Part shown: piece after piece, positions 23,524 through 35,787 of the stretch | Layout of the letters: each line of letters starts with the position of its first letter | Position numbering within the stretch: the stretch's first letter is position 1 | Origin: Paraconiothyrium sp. Pb-2020 | Taxonomy: Eukaryota > Ascomycota > Dothideomycetes > Pleosporales > Didymosphaeriaceae | DNA: 64,000 nucleotides | Direction of reading: 5' to 3' | Assembly: GCA_022419385.1 (NCBI GenBank) | Contig: JAJUBI010000007.1 | Coordinates: 3,195,768-3,259,767, forward strand | Made by a program: the position numbers and the translations under genes | Notes under the pieces: generated by a model | Databases searched by the model: none | What the model saw: the letters and a program-made list of their open reading frames with translations, nothing else | What the model was told of the DNA's origin: nothing

Positions 23524-26334
23524 TCACAAACCACCTTTTTTCCGTCGTTCCTCAGCCCGAGCCTTCCTCGCAGCGAGTACCAATGGCGCCAGAGTGTTGA
23601 GAGGCTCTGCCGTGGAAATGAACGGATGCTGTGAGATGGTCAGCTTAGATTTTCGGGACGGCGTGAAGATATGAACTTACTGTGAGAAGATCATGAGCAC
23701 TAGCCCGCTTGTCTGGATCGACCTTTAGCGAGAAGTGCAAGAAGTCCTTGAACACAGGCGAGAGAGCTTGCTCGTCTTTGATGGTAGGCGTTCCGTTCGT
23801 TGCAATGAGCCATAATGCACGTAGAGGGCTTTCGTTTAGGTATGGTGGCTCTCCTTCGATCATCTCGATGGCCATGATACCGAGGGACCAGATGTCGACC
23901 TTTCTACCATACTCTTTTCGCGTGACTACTTCCGGTGCCATCCAGTATGGCGTTCCAACCATGGTGGTACGTTTGTTCTGAGTTTCGCTGATCTGGGCGC
24001 AGAATCCGAAATCGGCTATTCCTTGTTAGCGCGAGTCTGCAAGAACGTACAGTTATACTTACTCAGCTTGATATTACCCTCTAATGAAAGTAGAATATTA
24101 TCTGATTTGATGTCGCGATGGATAACGCCCTTGGAGTGCAGATGTTGGAGGCCGTTCAGGGTCTGACAAAATTAGTAATTGCGAATAAGAATGAGGATAA
24201 TTTCGACATACCTCGCGGCAGACAGCTGCGATCTGTCCTTCTGACATGATGTTGAAGGTTACAACATCCGTCAAACTGCCCCCCTCCATGTACTCCATGA
24301 CTACCCACAGATCTCCCCTAACGAGGAAGCTGTCCATAAAGTTCACGATGTTTCTGTGTTTGCTGTTCTGCATGACCAAAATCTCGTTGATGATCAGATC
24401 CTTCTTAGGTTGCTGTTCCAGGTTCATCTGCTTGATAGCCACGCATTTGTTGCTACCGACTTCATACGCAGAAAAAACACCACCCGATGCACCTTGTCCA
24501 ATCTTGTTCAGGTTCCGGTATCTCAGCGTGGGGTCGGCGTTCGTGCAAATAGCATTCAGCTTGGCTACAATGTCCGGCCCTTGGCTTTGTCGTGGCCTCT
24601 GCCTAGGGCGGGGCGCTGGGCCAACCACACGTGCCTGCTGAGATGGGAGAGGAATGTTCTGGGGATCGGATTGCTGAGCGAATTGTTGCTGAGGTGAAGG
24701 CTGCGAAGGCGCAGGGCGGCAGGAGTAAGGTGCGGGGGCTGTGGTTGTGGTGTTTTCTGGCTCAGAGCTCGCGCTAATTGAGGTTGCTTCACGGACATGG
24801 ATTGCTGAGCAGCAGCCATAGCTTGGGCTTGCTGCTGCTGATACTGCTGGGCGGGAGACATGGCCGTCGCGCTTGATGGCGAGTCGAAGTGAGGCGGCGT
24901 GCCGCCGGTTGTGTTAGCTCGACTCCGTGGCGCCGAAGAGATTCCATGTGGACTGTCTGTCACGGTGGGAGGGGCGTAAGCGACCTGTGGATGGGCGTTG
25001 TCTTCCCTGGGTGTCTGGACGGGCTGCTGGGAAGACGAAGTGGGCGCTGAAGGAGGAACACGACTGGGGATGATGTTTGCGGATGCAGCACCCGGTGGTT
25101 TCGGAGCTGGACGGTTCGGAATGAGGGTACCATTTATTTGTGGAGAGATGGGTGGTGCAACACCAGGCGACGTGTAGCTGCGGGGGACTGGCGGAGGAGC
25201 ACGCGGGTTCTCGAAGCTGTCCAGGTCGTTGCGAGGGAAGCGGGGGCTCTGCGGGGGGCTGAGCAAGGGCTGGATGTTGCTGTAGGCCGAGCCTGGCGTC
25301 AGGTTTGCCTGGTATGCATACGCCTGCGCAGGCCCCATCTTATCCCATATCGCGTCCTCCTCGTTCTTCTCAGCATTGTCTTTGTAAAAGGTCACGACAT
25401 CCATGACAGCCTGCGGGTGCTGTTTCTGCTCCTCCTGGGTAATGCCATTCTGCTGCAGCATGCGTTGCCATTCCTTGGGCAGGCCCTAGACTCGGTCAGC
25501 GATGAAAATGCACGCAGGATGAGAATCCATGGTGGGAGTGGGGTGGGGCTACGACGTGTCACGTACCGTAAACTCGCCTGTCTCGTTGTCGATGCTGACG
25601 TGGGTTACGTGCATTGGATTGGTGGGCGTGGAGATGGTTGGCCTGCGGGGCGAGCCGAGCATGCTGTTCATGAAGCTCGAAAATGTGCCCTTCTTCTTGC
25701 CGCCGTCCGACTTGCGGTTCTTGGTGTTGGAGGCGTCTGCCTCGTCCGAGTATCGCTGGCGGGGCGACTTGGTGCCGCCGTCGGAGCGCGGCGGGGTGAT
25801 TGTGTCGTTCATCTTGCGGGCGAGGGTGAAGCTGGCACTCTGGCGCAGCTTGGGCGACTTGGAGGGCTTCTTCTGCTGCTGGGGCGGGGCGCGTTCGGAC
25901 GCGAACGAGTGCTGCTGGGGGAGAGGCGGGCGCTGGGTAGCGAGTGCGGCGGTGATGCTCTTGTTGATGGCAGCGGCGTCGAAGGGCGCACCGACGAGCT
26001 CGGGGGTGGTGCGCAGCGAGTGTGAAGAGCTCGCGGCAGAGGGCCCGCTGCCAGAAGTAAGGGAAATGGCGGGATTCGAGGTCTGGCGTCGGAGCGCTGG
26101 CGGCGACGGCGACGGCTGTGGTGCTCCTAGGCCTGGGTACGCGGCTGGCCCGCCAAGATGCTCAGCGCTTCGCTGCTGGTGGAGGAAGGAAGGGTAGGTG
26201 GGCGCGGACGGGGCCCTCTGGAGGGAGTGGTTGCGGCTGCTGTTGTGAAAACTCACAGGCGGGGCTGCATGTGCCTTCTTGCCCGTCTTCTTCAGCAGCT
26301 TGCGTGGAGCTGTGTGCGCGGGATGTGAGTCCAT
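23524..26334 (-). CDS. STE20: PAK-family protein kinase Ste20 (frame break in linker)
   Basis: Exons 25567-26334, 24212-25485 (containing one frame break), 24063-24162, 23681-24015 and 23524-23628. A CRIB domain with ISTPTNPMHVTHV spans the first splice. The kinase domain follows the linker: RNLNKIGQGASGGVF glycine loop, VAIK lysine, HRDIKSDN loop, DFGFCAQIS, and GTPYWMAPEVV. The last exon adds HPFISTAEPLNTLAPLV. No PH domain is present, so this is the Ste20 rather than the Cla4 branch; it would bind Cdc42-GTP and feed MAPK and polarity pathways. The linker changes frame near 24734-24738. Either one base is missing from a five-C run (860 residues once allowed for) or a 92-nt intron with a weak GTGAAG donor (24701-24792) is removed (829 residues). 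An in-frame GTG at 26400 is not a start. Confidence 0.88.
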
Positions 26335-28471
26335 GAGGGACGGCGCTGGGGGGCACGGCGCGGGCGGCCGTTCCTGTTCGGCTGGGGCTACACAAGGCAC
26401 GACAACGTCCTATGGGCGGCGGTTGGACGGCTGCTGAGGCGGTTGCGAGAGAGGGCACGGCAGCGCTGCATGCATCAGAAGCACTCAAGGAAGACGCAGG
26501 AAGAGGCCGAACGCTCTGCGAATGATGCACGGACAGCACATTTACCCAGCAGCCGTCCTGGCTTTTCTGCCTTCTATTCCCTGCAACCGCACCCACCTGG
26601 GCACACCCCCCAGCACGACTTGCTCCACCACCGTCATCCCCCCGTCCCGACACGAAGACGCCCTCGGCTCAGGAGCCGCCCAGCTTCAGGTCCCGCCAGC
26701 CTCCCAGTGCCCCTGCGAGCCGTGGGTTTCAACCTGTCCCTCGTGTCCACCGTCCAGCTAAAAGGGCCGTTGCGCGCATCTGCCATAGGGCGACATTGGC
26801 GCGCTGACGGCGACTCATGCAGCGCTGCGTTTGACAGTCGTTGGAGCCGCACCCGTGCTCCCGTCTGCACCTTGGAGCCGACGAGGAGATATTGCGAGTC
26901 ACTGGCCCGCAGATGCGCCGTCCCAAGGCCTCTCCATCTGTGCATCTCTCCACTGGGGCCAAACGCTCGGCAGAGTCTCGCCGTTTCGTTTCCTCTACTG
27001 ATGAGAGGCACCCCTTCATCTCACGAATTGGGCGTTGTGACACTGTTCAATGCACTGGCCTACAGCATGAGATTGCGGCCCGCCTTACCTCTTCGTCACG
27101 GCGTTGACCTTCAACTGCTATCCACAGCGCAAATCTCCGACCAAAGGTCGTCTTTGGCGTGCTTTGGCCTCCGACAGGCACCGTGTCACCTCGACATCAA
27201 CGAATGAATGGAACAGCGTGACGGCCACTCATATGGCGAGCTGTGCAACCGCAAGAAAAGCAACCACCTCTCCTGACGTGAAACGCGCTATACGAACGCC
27301 ACCAAGGGCGGCTGCCGCTCCAAGTTGCACAAGAACCAAAAAACCGTGCCATCAGACGATTCCAGACTACAAAACAAGCAAATCGTGCAGGTACAAGCAA
27401 CGCTCTCCCATTGCAGTATTCCTCGCGAGATTCCAAGCGCATCGCACAGGAGCGTGCAGCTTCATTCTGCGCAATCAACACGAGAATAACGTGGCCTACC
27501 GGGAAGGTCAGCCACATCCATCCCGCCGGATTATTCAATGTCTGGAAGAGTCGACAGAAATCTCTGCGGCCGGGGGTTAGCTTCATCGTAGGATGCTTAG
27601 AGCGATCGCAACAAGCATCATCCCTCCCCTGCGGCTGCGGCTCCTTTGCCGTGGGCGACTGGCAAAGAAGACAAGGCACCGCACCAACGAATGCTATGGC
27701 GGGGTGCTGATCGGCCGCTGCTCCAACGTGCGACTAAGTTCCATAAAGTTTATTTAGCTTAACTTTTGCAGCAACTTCCGAGCCCTACGGCGAACGCTAA
27801 TAGGCGGTTATATCCGCATACAGTCAACAAACACTCCCAACAGCGCTCGTTTATTTACCTTTGCAGGTGCCCCCGTTGCTCTCATACATTGAGCATCTTG
27901 GGATATCACGGATCTCATTGAACTCCGTTGTCTCACACAGGCTACCTAGTCATTGCGGGTTATTCCCCAATAAACCCCCTGGAGTAAGTTGCTTGCGTCA
28001 CTGACAAGATCATGTTTCACCACTCTGCACCATGTTTGCATTGGCGAACTGTTACCGGAATTCGGCGTCCATTGCTATCTGCGTCATCATCGCAAGACAA
28101 CTTTGTGCCGTCTCGTAGTCCAAGCAGAAGAAGCAGCTTACGGACAACACTGCAAATTTCCGTACGCTAATCGACGGGACCCTTTTTGCTTCGCATAGCC
28201 GCCGATCGGAAATATGAGACCTGGAAACCGATCTGATTTAGACCCATCTGAATACACATAACACCACTTGCTTGCCTTGCATCCTATTGGTCCAGTTTGT
28301 GCATTCCAACCTATATGTCGTTCTTGTATATGAGCTTGTAGCGTTGTGTGGCTGCACTTGACTGGGGCATGCATCCATGTTTTAACCCCGCCTACGTTGA
28401 CCCCACCAAGAGACTACAGCACCGTCCGAGACTGATGCTAGGAGCGGCCCCAAGGTGTAGCAAATATCGAC
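26335..28471. other. intergenic, long 5' region of STE20
   Basis: Two kilobases between divergently transcribed STE20 (-) and the HET-domain gene (+). Plus and minus frames up to 254 codons overlap at 26443-27207 and neighbours, but they lack domains and look like GC-driven chance frames. The proximal part is pyrimidine-rich, as expected of a long leader. Confidence 0.5.
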
Positions 28472-30784
28472 ATGGGCTCGCAGGTTGCACAACGATTGTG
28501 TATTTACTGCCGTCGCTTAGAGCTTGTAGGCCAGCCTTGTCCACAGGTCAGCGCAGGCACGCAGGCGGAATCTCTGCCTTCGTCCACGGCGTCGCTATTG
28601 ATTGAACAAGACGAAAAACTTATCGCTTCCCTGCAAAGCAAGCCTAGCTCGTTGTGCGCACGATGCGTCAACTACAACATCGTTGGAGCCTTCACTGAAT
28701 CGAAGCCGCTGGACGATGTCGAGGTACTCAAATTGGACAAGTTAGGACCCGATGCTCAGACAGCACGTAGGCGGTACTACGACAGCTTACGCCCCTTTAA
28801 GTTACGTCTCGGGTATCCATCTGAAATTATTTTAACGCCTTCGTGCCAGTTGTGCCGGCTGCTCTACTGGATCCTGCCACGGAGAATCGAGGATGCCAAA
28901 CTTGAACTTCACCTCGAGCCTTACCCAGCACACATTCGAGAGTCTGGGTGGGATACACTGTCTGAGTACACCAAGCAGCATGCTGCAATATTTCTAGGCC
29001 TTGCTTCAATTGAGAGCGTCTTGATGTCCGGCATCAGCCAGCCGCTAAACGCAACGTCCGATCACATGATGGAAGGCATGATGACAGGTCCGGCAATTGG
29101 GATTGAGGTGCCGTCTCCGGATCGAAGCGCCTTCAACGTACAAGAATATGGCAGTGCAGTTGATTTATCCCTCCTAAGAAAGAGTTTGGACTATTGTCTG
29201 GAGAACCATGGATCCTTTTGCCAGGCCGAGAAGCCGAAGGACATCTGCGAGATTAGCGTAGTCGATGTATGTTCGAGAACAGTCATCCCTTATCCCGATA
29301 CTTCTGAGTATGTTGCCTTGAGTTATGTGTGGGGAGGGGTACAGCCTCAAAAGGACGCTCTTGCGAATGGGTGCCTTCCCCAGACGATCGAAGATGCTAT
29401 CTTCGTCACCAAAGGATTGGGTTTTCGATATCTCTGGGTGCGTCATATATACTACTGCTACTGCAAGAAAACAACTAAACTAGCAAGGTTGACGCACTCT
29501 GTATCAACCAATCCCCGAAGACACCTGAAGAAATCGCGTTCAAACACAAGCAGCTCGGAATGATGGCCACAATCTATGGTTGCGCAGCACTGACCATTGT
29601 GGCACTCACAGGCAAAAATTCAAACGCTGGTATAGCAGGGATATCTGTTCCTAGACCAACGCAGTGTCGAGAAGTCATTCACGGACGAACATTCCGCACG
29701 GTGCCTGAAACCTCAGAGAGTAGCCGAGCGACAGCTGACTGGCCCACGCGAGCTTGGACGCTACAGGAAGAAAACCTCTCTCTTCGATTATTCTCGTTCG
29801 GCGCGAGCGAAGTATCAACTCGTTGCCTCCTCTCCCAAGCCTCCGAGTCCATCGACCCCATCACTAACGTCAAGCTGCCCGAGGAAACCAACCAGGTGCT
29901 CTCTGCCGTATACTTGGTGATGCGACCTCAAAGCGTATGCAACATGCTATCCACATCATCGCTCGAATCCAGCCAACTAACTCAATCTCCAGAGCTCAGA
30001 TCCTAATACCCCCGACCCCCCGGACTTAATCAACGGCCGCATGCGCCTCTTCGACGGCATGCTCCATGAATACACAAAACGCCGTATGACGAACACCTCC
30101 GACTCGCTCAACGCCTTCCTAGGCATGATCAGCGCTTTCGAGCGCCGCCTCTTCAAGACAAAGTTCCTCCATGGTCTGCCACTTAGCACGCACCCTGCGT
30201 CTCTTGCTTGGATGCACGACAGAAAATCTGCGCTAAAACGGCGTCCAGCGTTCCCGAGCTGGTGCTGGTCAGGATGGGAAGGCGTTGTGTCCTTTCCAGA
30301 GGATGTGCTGCATTCATTCGACAATGCGCGGCAGACTACCGTTGATGTAGACCAGGAGCAGCGCGCAGTCGTAGGGCTCCGCGGCCAGACGCAGCGGTTT
30401 GTTGAGATCGATCTTGAACCGAAAATTGAAAGCTGCAATGGGGACGAGATCACGATTGCGGGGTGGTTTGTCCATCTGATGATTCGTACCGAGCCTTTCA
30501 GCGAGGTTCTCGTGAAAGGGCTGGAGGAACCGGTGGCGGCAGTCTTGGAGCGCAATTTCTTGCATAGCAATACGCTTGAAACGGGGACGTATCTGTGCCT
30601 CGTGGTACAGAGGCATGTTCCAAGAGACGATGGACGGGGCTCGCCTAGACAAAAGGTGTTCGTTATTGTGCTGGAGGAGAAGGGGGAGTGGGTTGAGCGG
30701 AGGACGATGGCGACAGTTACGATGTGGGGTGGATATGATTTTTTTGTGACGAAGCCGGAGAAAAGGGGTATGAGGATACGGTGA
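28472..30784 (+). CDS. HET-domain (heterokaryon incompatibility) protein
   Basis: Three exons, 28472-29437, 29488-29895 and 29993-30784, encode 721 residues; the introns are 50 and 97 nt. The N-terminus has several CxxC pairs (CIYC, CARC) that may bind zinc. The HET domain lies at about 280-440: YVALSYVWGG, then RYLW|VDALCINQSPKTPEE created by the first splice, then MMATIYGCAALTIVALTG, and WPTRAWTLQEENLS. These are the three conserved HET blocks. The C-terminal 250 residues are beta-rich without a known domain. HET proteins trigger cell death or allorecognition when non-self is sensed. No second signalling domain (NACHT or repeats) is present, so this is a stand-alone HET protein. Confidence 0.9.
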
Positions 30785-31103
30785 GGGATTAGTCTCCCCA
30801 CGTTAAGAGACAAGATCTGTCGGTATCGTCGCGGTACTAGGTCAAGACTTTGGGTCCTGCATTTCTCATAGTGAGCTAACGCGAAGTATGAAGGACTCGA
30901 ATGAGGCGTTGGACTGCTCCCGTTTCAAGGCCCTGGCACCCGACGCGACGCGCACGTGATTACGCGATATTGTATGACGCGCTATCAGTGCGCCTTCCTC
31001 ACTTGATGCTGTCACAACATGCCACCTTCAGCTCTCAGCAGTCCCTTCACTCACTAACGAGGCTGCGAAGACCGCGGTTTCACCCCAATCAAGGTTTGCA
31101 ACG
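30785..31103. other. short intergenic region
   Basis: Between two plus-strand genes; likely the HET gene 3' UTR and the MYND gene promoter. Nothing else seen. Confidence 0.5.
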
Positions 31104-32338
31104 ATGTCAGTCACCAAGGAACTGGAAACAACGCAAGCAAGGTGTGATCACTAACATGGTGAAAGGTGTGAGCTTTTCTCGACGTCGCCCCCATCTAGCT
31201 GGGCCGCCTCCAAGGCGTCCTCTAATCTTGTCACTGGCTGCGTCGTTTGTGGCAAGCAGGACAACCTTCAGAAATGCAGCCAGTGCAAGGTGGTGTTCTT
31301 CTGCGGACAGGAGCACCAGCGCTCATACTGGGCCTCGCACAAGACAATCTGCAAGAAGATCGGCAAGCAATTGAAATTCTTGAATCTGGCGCATGAAAAT
31401 GTAAGTTTATCGTGGGCCATAATGAACCAGTACCAGGTGTTCTGGGGCAACATCAAAGGAACCTGACTGATTCTGCCTAGGGTCGAGATGCTCTGATGTT
31501 GTACATGGAAGAACTCAAAGCAGCAGGCGTTCAGGAGCTGGCCACAGTCCAGCCAGTGCATCAGTTGAAGTAGGTGATTCTTTCTCAACGTGCAACAAAG
31601 GTCCCACTAAAGGTAAGTTGCAGGCTAGCTGAACTAATGCTTAAGATCAATACCCGCCTGGCCGTTGAGACTGCGTTCGACCGTCTACGATTCATCAAGA
31701 AAGTATCCGACGGACTGAAGACAGACTTGCTCTTGATGGTATCGTCATGCTTGATTCGTCTAAACCGAGACCAGGAAGCCTACAACTACTTGAGGCACTG
31801 GATGTCACCAGCCGCCCTCACCGACCATGACTCGTCCGGACCACCCAAGATCTTCTGGAACAAGGTCGACTATGACTTACTTGAGTCGCCCCAGCTCTTC
31901 TACGACAAGTCGCCATCTATGGCTTTCATGGGCACAATGTTCCTGCTGAAGCTACGATTGTTGCAGGGTTTGTTTACCGATCAAGATTGGAAGGAGATGA
32001 TGGGTGACATTATGGATCAAGAAGCTATGGAGCAGGCCAGGGAATCCGGCAGTGGACCCACTAAGGAGAAGCATATTCAAGCCGGGAAGCTGGACAATGC
32101 CACCAAGCTCATTCAGGACCTCGGCCAGATCTACGCTTTCGTGAAGCAAGGGCAATCGGACTTTTGGACGAAGCTACGTACAGCACACCAGAGTTTGGGA
32201 CCTCGCCACGATTGCACAGGACTCGAGACCCAGCCTATGCTACACTGCTATAGGGCTTTCGTTGATACTGAGCGCGGCCTCGAGGCCCTCCGAAACTTCA
32301 CCATATTGGGAGAGGATATAAGTGCGAGTATTCACTGA
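31104..32338 (+). CDS. MYND-type zinc finger protein
   Basis: Four exons, 31104-31141, 31199-31400, 31481-31569 and 31624-32338, encode 347 residues; the introns are 57, 80 and 54 nt. The MYND finger sits at residues 27-64: C27-x2-C30, C39-x2-C42, C48-x3-H52, H60-x3-C64. The usual Cys at the fifth-pair position is His52. The rest is alpha-helical without a catalytic motif; no SET domain is visible. A stop in the first intron makes splicing compulsory if 31104 is the start, and the first intron is the least certain. MYND fingers mediate protein-protein contacts, often in transcription regulators. No specific partner can be inferred. Confidence 0.8.
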
Positions 32339-33537
32339 AGGCCAAATCGGGTCCCACGTGCTTGTCTGGCCGGATGGGCGACAGCGCGTATTAGTTGCAC
32401 AGAACCTCGACCCGCTTAGGGGTTCAACGGACTAGAACATAAAGAAGTTTCAAAAGGCAAAACCTTGGCTAATAACAAAGCATCGTCTATGGGGGAGAAG
32501 ATAGATCACCGGAGATCAGCTACTGCGGGACTTCGTCATAAAGAAGCTCAAGGATACTTCACAGATTTAGATCTTCCATCACCCCAGTCTCATGTTACCA
32601 TAGGTATCTCACTATCAAATAATTGAGCCACATACTGCCTCTTATCTGCAATGGACCCAGCTATAAATGCTACGTTCGCTTATCGCGTAAAGCAGTCCCG
32701 CATCGGACATTATCCACGTGTTTATCTCTGGACTAGTATCTAACAAGCAAGAAGTGCTTTCCCCAGACGCTCTTCTTCCACAGCGACTCCACAGGCATCT
32801 GAATCATGTTCACAGATAAGTTTGCATGGGCTGCCGCCGACCAATCACCACGGGCGTTAGTATCGGCATCGGCACCGGCACCGGCACCGGCATACCTCTC
32901 TACCCCTCTTTGTGCGTCGATCCATGTTAATTTTTCACAATCGAATTACTTTGAAAGTAGATAGCGGAAGAGGTCCATAGTGTTGGTCTTGGGAGACTAC
33001 AATACCCGACCAGAAATCGGTACAGTTACCGCAATAGGCAAGCTCACTGCCGCGTCTGGTGTACCATCCGTCAAAAGTTACCCCATCGAGCTAACCGTCG
33101 GTCAAATATACGACACGTGACTGGTAGATTGACTTGCACTCGGACATCGTACGGAATGGTTCCGCCAGGGGTTTATCGATCTGTTGTATAGATACTGGCG
33201 GAGGAGCGGCCGTGGAGCACATGATTTGTTTGGTCGACCAGTAGGCATCAGCGCCTTAGCTGAAACGCCTCTGATCGGCGAAATTGATGGCGCCCTACCG
33301 ATATACTATTGCGTCGGGTAGAACAAGCCGCTTGACTCCGCCGGGTGAGCAACACGTCGCGGTGCAGATAAGACGAGCCGCAGGAAGACTACATAAGAGC
33401 ATTAGAACTGCGCGTTACATGAGCTTCTGTCCAGACCATTTCATATACCCAATTCCGCGACCCCGCATTCACGAGGGGCTCTACGCGACCCTCTCAAGAT
33501 CCACGATCTCCTGATATTAAATCACAGACAATAAGAC
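32339..33537. other. intergenic
   Basis: Between two plus-strand genes. Contains a short hexanucleotide repeat (32864-32893) and otherwise no supported gene. Confidence 0.5.
32864..32893. repeat. CGGCAC/CGGCAT hexanucleotide microsatellite
   Basis: Five tandem 6-bp units, three CGGCAC flanked by CGGCAT at each end. Intergenic, so length change would not affect a protein. Confidence 0.85.
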
Positions 33538-34605
33538 ATGCCTTCACGAACGCTGCGTGTCGCCGTCACGCAAGCCGAACCAGAATGGTTCGATCTTCAG
33601 GGCACTGTCGACAAAACCAACCGTCTCATAGCAGAGGCAGCCGGGAACGGCGCGAAACTGATTACCTTCCCTGAAGTATGGATTCCCGGGTACCCAGGCT
33701 GGATATGGTATGTTCCATACAATCTCATTCGCTCAACACCATGATCCGCTGCTAATTGAAGACCTAGGGCGCGCCTCGTCGACCCCGTGTTAAGCACGCG
33801 CTACATTCAAAATTCCATGGCCGTGGACGGCCCAGAAATGCAATCAATCCAAAAAGCCGCCCAAGAGAACTCCATCGCCGTCGTCCTCGGCTTCTCCGAG
33901 CGCACCTCCTCAAACAGCCTCTACATCTCCCAAGTCATCATCTCCCCGCAGGGCGAAATCCTGCTCAAGCGCCGCAAGCTGAAGCCCACACACATGGAGC
34001 GCACCGTCTACGGCGACGGCTCCGGAAGCGACCTCACTAACGTTGCAGAAGTGGACTTTGGCTCCGGCGTTGGGAAAGTCAAGGTCGGGACGCTGGCGTG
34101 CTGGGAACATACACAGCCGCTGCTCAAGTACAATACCTACTCACAGGAGGAAGTTGTGCATGTAGCGATGTGGCCTCCCATGGATCCCTTCGGCGCGCAA
34201 CCTGCGCCTGAAAACCCCGGTATGTTCAGCATGAGCCACGACGGCGCGTACGCACTCTCAACGACGCACGCCATCGAAGGCGGCACCTTCGTCCTGTACA
34301 CCACGGCCGTGTGCACAGAGAAGGGCATCGACGCCTGCCAATCCAAGGAAGGTGTCATCTTCCGCGAGCCAGGCGGTGGGCACGCCGCTGTGATTGGACC
34401 CGATGGAAGACGGTTGACGAAGGACTTGGAGTGTGGGCCTACGAAAGAAGGGATTTTGTTTGCAGATTTGGAGTTGGATAGGGGACTGGGGGTGAGGTCG
34501 TTTATGGATGTTGTGGGGCATTATTCGAGGCCGGATCTGTTGTGGTTGGGGATAGATAGGCAGGAAAAGAAGTGTGTTGTGGAGAGGTCGAGGGAGCAGC
34601 AGTAG
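33538..34605 (+). CDS. nitrilase
   Basis: Exons 33538-33707 and 33768-34605 (60-nt intron) encode 335 residues, normal for a fungal nitrilase. The catalytic triad is visible: Glu46 in ITFPEVWIPGYP, Lys127 in RRKLKPTHMER, Cys168 in GTLACWEHTQPLLKY. The CWEHTQPL context points to a true nitrilase rather than to cyanide hydratase, whose region reads differently as I recall it. The enzyme hydrolyses R-CN to the carboxylic acid and ammonia, probably in the cytosol. There is no signal peptide. Substrate class (aromatic or aliphatic) cannot be read from the sequence. A role in nitrile detoxification or nitrogen use is inference. Confidence 0.92.
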
Positions 34606-35787
34606 AGATTACACTGGGTTGATTGGTTTGGGATTGGCAGCGAGGAATGAATTGTGTTGAAGTGAAGGTTATAAAAGCTAGTATGCGATAGTTACAGGAT
34701 TTTGGACCTTTTCAAAGCGAATCGGTTCGGATAAGAAATAGGTCTTAGAGAAGCAGAGGTGGCAACCAACGTTGACTGGAAGGCGAATCATGTACGAGCA
34801 GTACTGTCGACCAATCCGTATCCACAAGTTCTTTCTGAGGCTGATACCTATTTACACAAGACTGACATTAGTAAGACTTGATAAGCACAGGGAATGTTGA
34901 AAGTTTGATAATAACTCATGTAATCATTGTATCAAGTCGCCAACAGGCCGAATTTCAGTCCTTCTCCGCATGCAACGAAAACGAGACCCTAATGCAGGAG
35001 AACAAGACATGAACAAATCAGCCGCATGAAGCCCGCAGACAAAGTCTGGGCAAAAGAAGTGCATTCGCGCAGTACAAGTACCCGAACATGAAGCATTAAC
35101 GCGAAAGACAAGAAACACAAACAGAACTAATGAAAGCCGATAGACAAGGTCTAGGCATTAGCAAACGCGATAACTCACTGCACGCAATCGAGAAAGAAAC
35201 ATCAACGTACAGACATGCGAACAAAATCCGGTATACAAACAACGATGTGCGCCGCTTCGAAGACGCCGAAGCCTCGCCTCAACCTGGGTTACGTCCGGCT
35301 ATGTTGTCTTGAGCAGCAGTGGAGTTTCCCTCAAGATTCAAGCCATGACGCAGCAGGGATGGCGGATGAATGGCTCGGCGAATTGATGAAATCGGAGCTT
35401 GGGGATGTTCGCATATGCCGCATGTTCTTTTTTTTTTGATACCCACAGATGCCGAGCTATTCAAGCTGTGTTACCTCCCCATAGGTTTTGATGACCTGTG
35501 TATAGAAGGCTCAAGCGACGAAACAAAACGGGCGGCTGTGTGGCTTGATGCGAGCGTTGTAAAGTGAAGGCGTCGGAAGCTGGATAGCCTGGGACTTTTC
35601 GATCGACGATCCTCGTGGTCGAAGAGAAAGAATACGGTGGGACTGGATCCTACTTTGCTACAAATTCCTAAAATATCGTCTTGCTGTTTTTTTTTCCTTT
35701 TGTTGAAAATCATATCCCGGAAAGTGCGTCGTTAGTGTTGGTGTGGAAGGGCATATAAGTAGAGCGCCCAAGGACGACAATCATAGC
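34606..35787. other. 3' intergenic between convergent genes
   Basis: Nitrilase (+) and the coiled-coil gene (-) end here. It contains A- or T-runs of about 10 bases near 35428 and 35687 and a weak, imperfect duplication near 35026-35165. No gene supported. Confidence 0.5.

Noticed and set aside
26443..27207. 254-codon plus-strand frame upstream of STE20
   Set aside because: No domain, Arg/Pro/Ser bias, and located in the leader/promoter of the divergent kinase gene.
35026..35165. Imperfect direct similarity (AGACAA-GTCT-GGCA strings about 100 bp apart)
   Set aside because: Too degenerate and short to distinguish from chance; no third clear copy.
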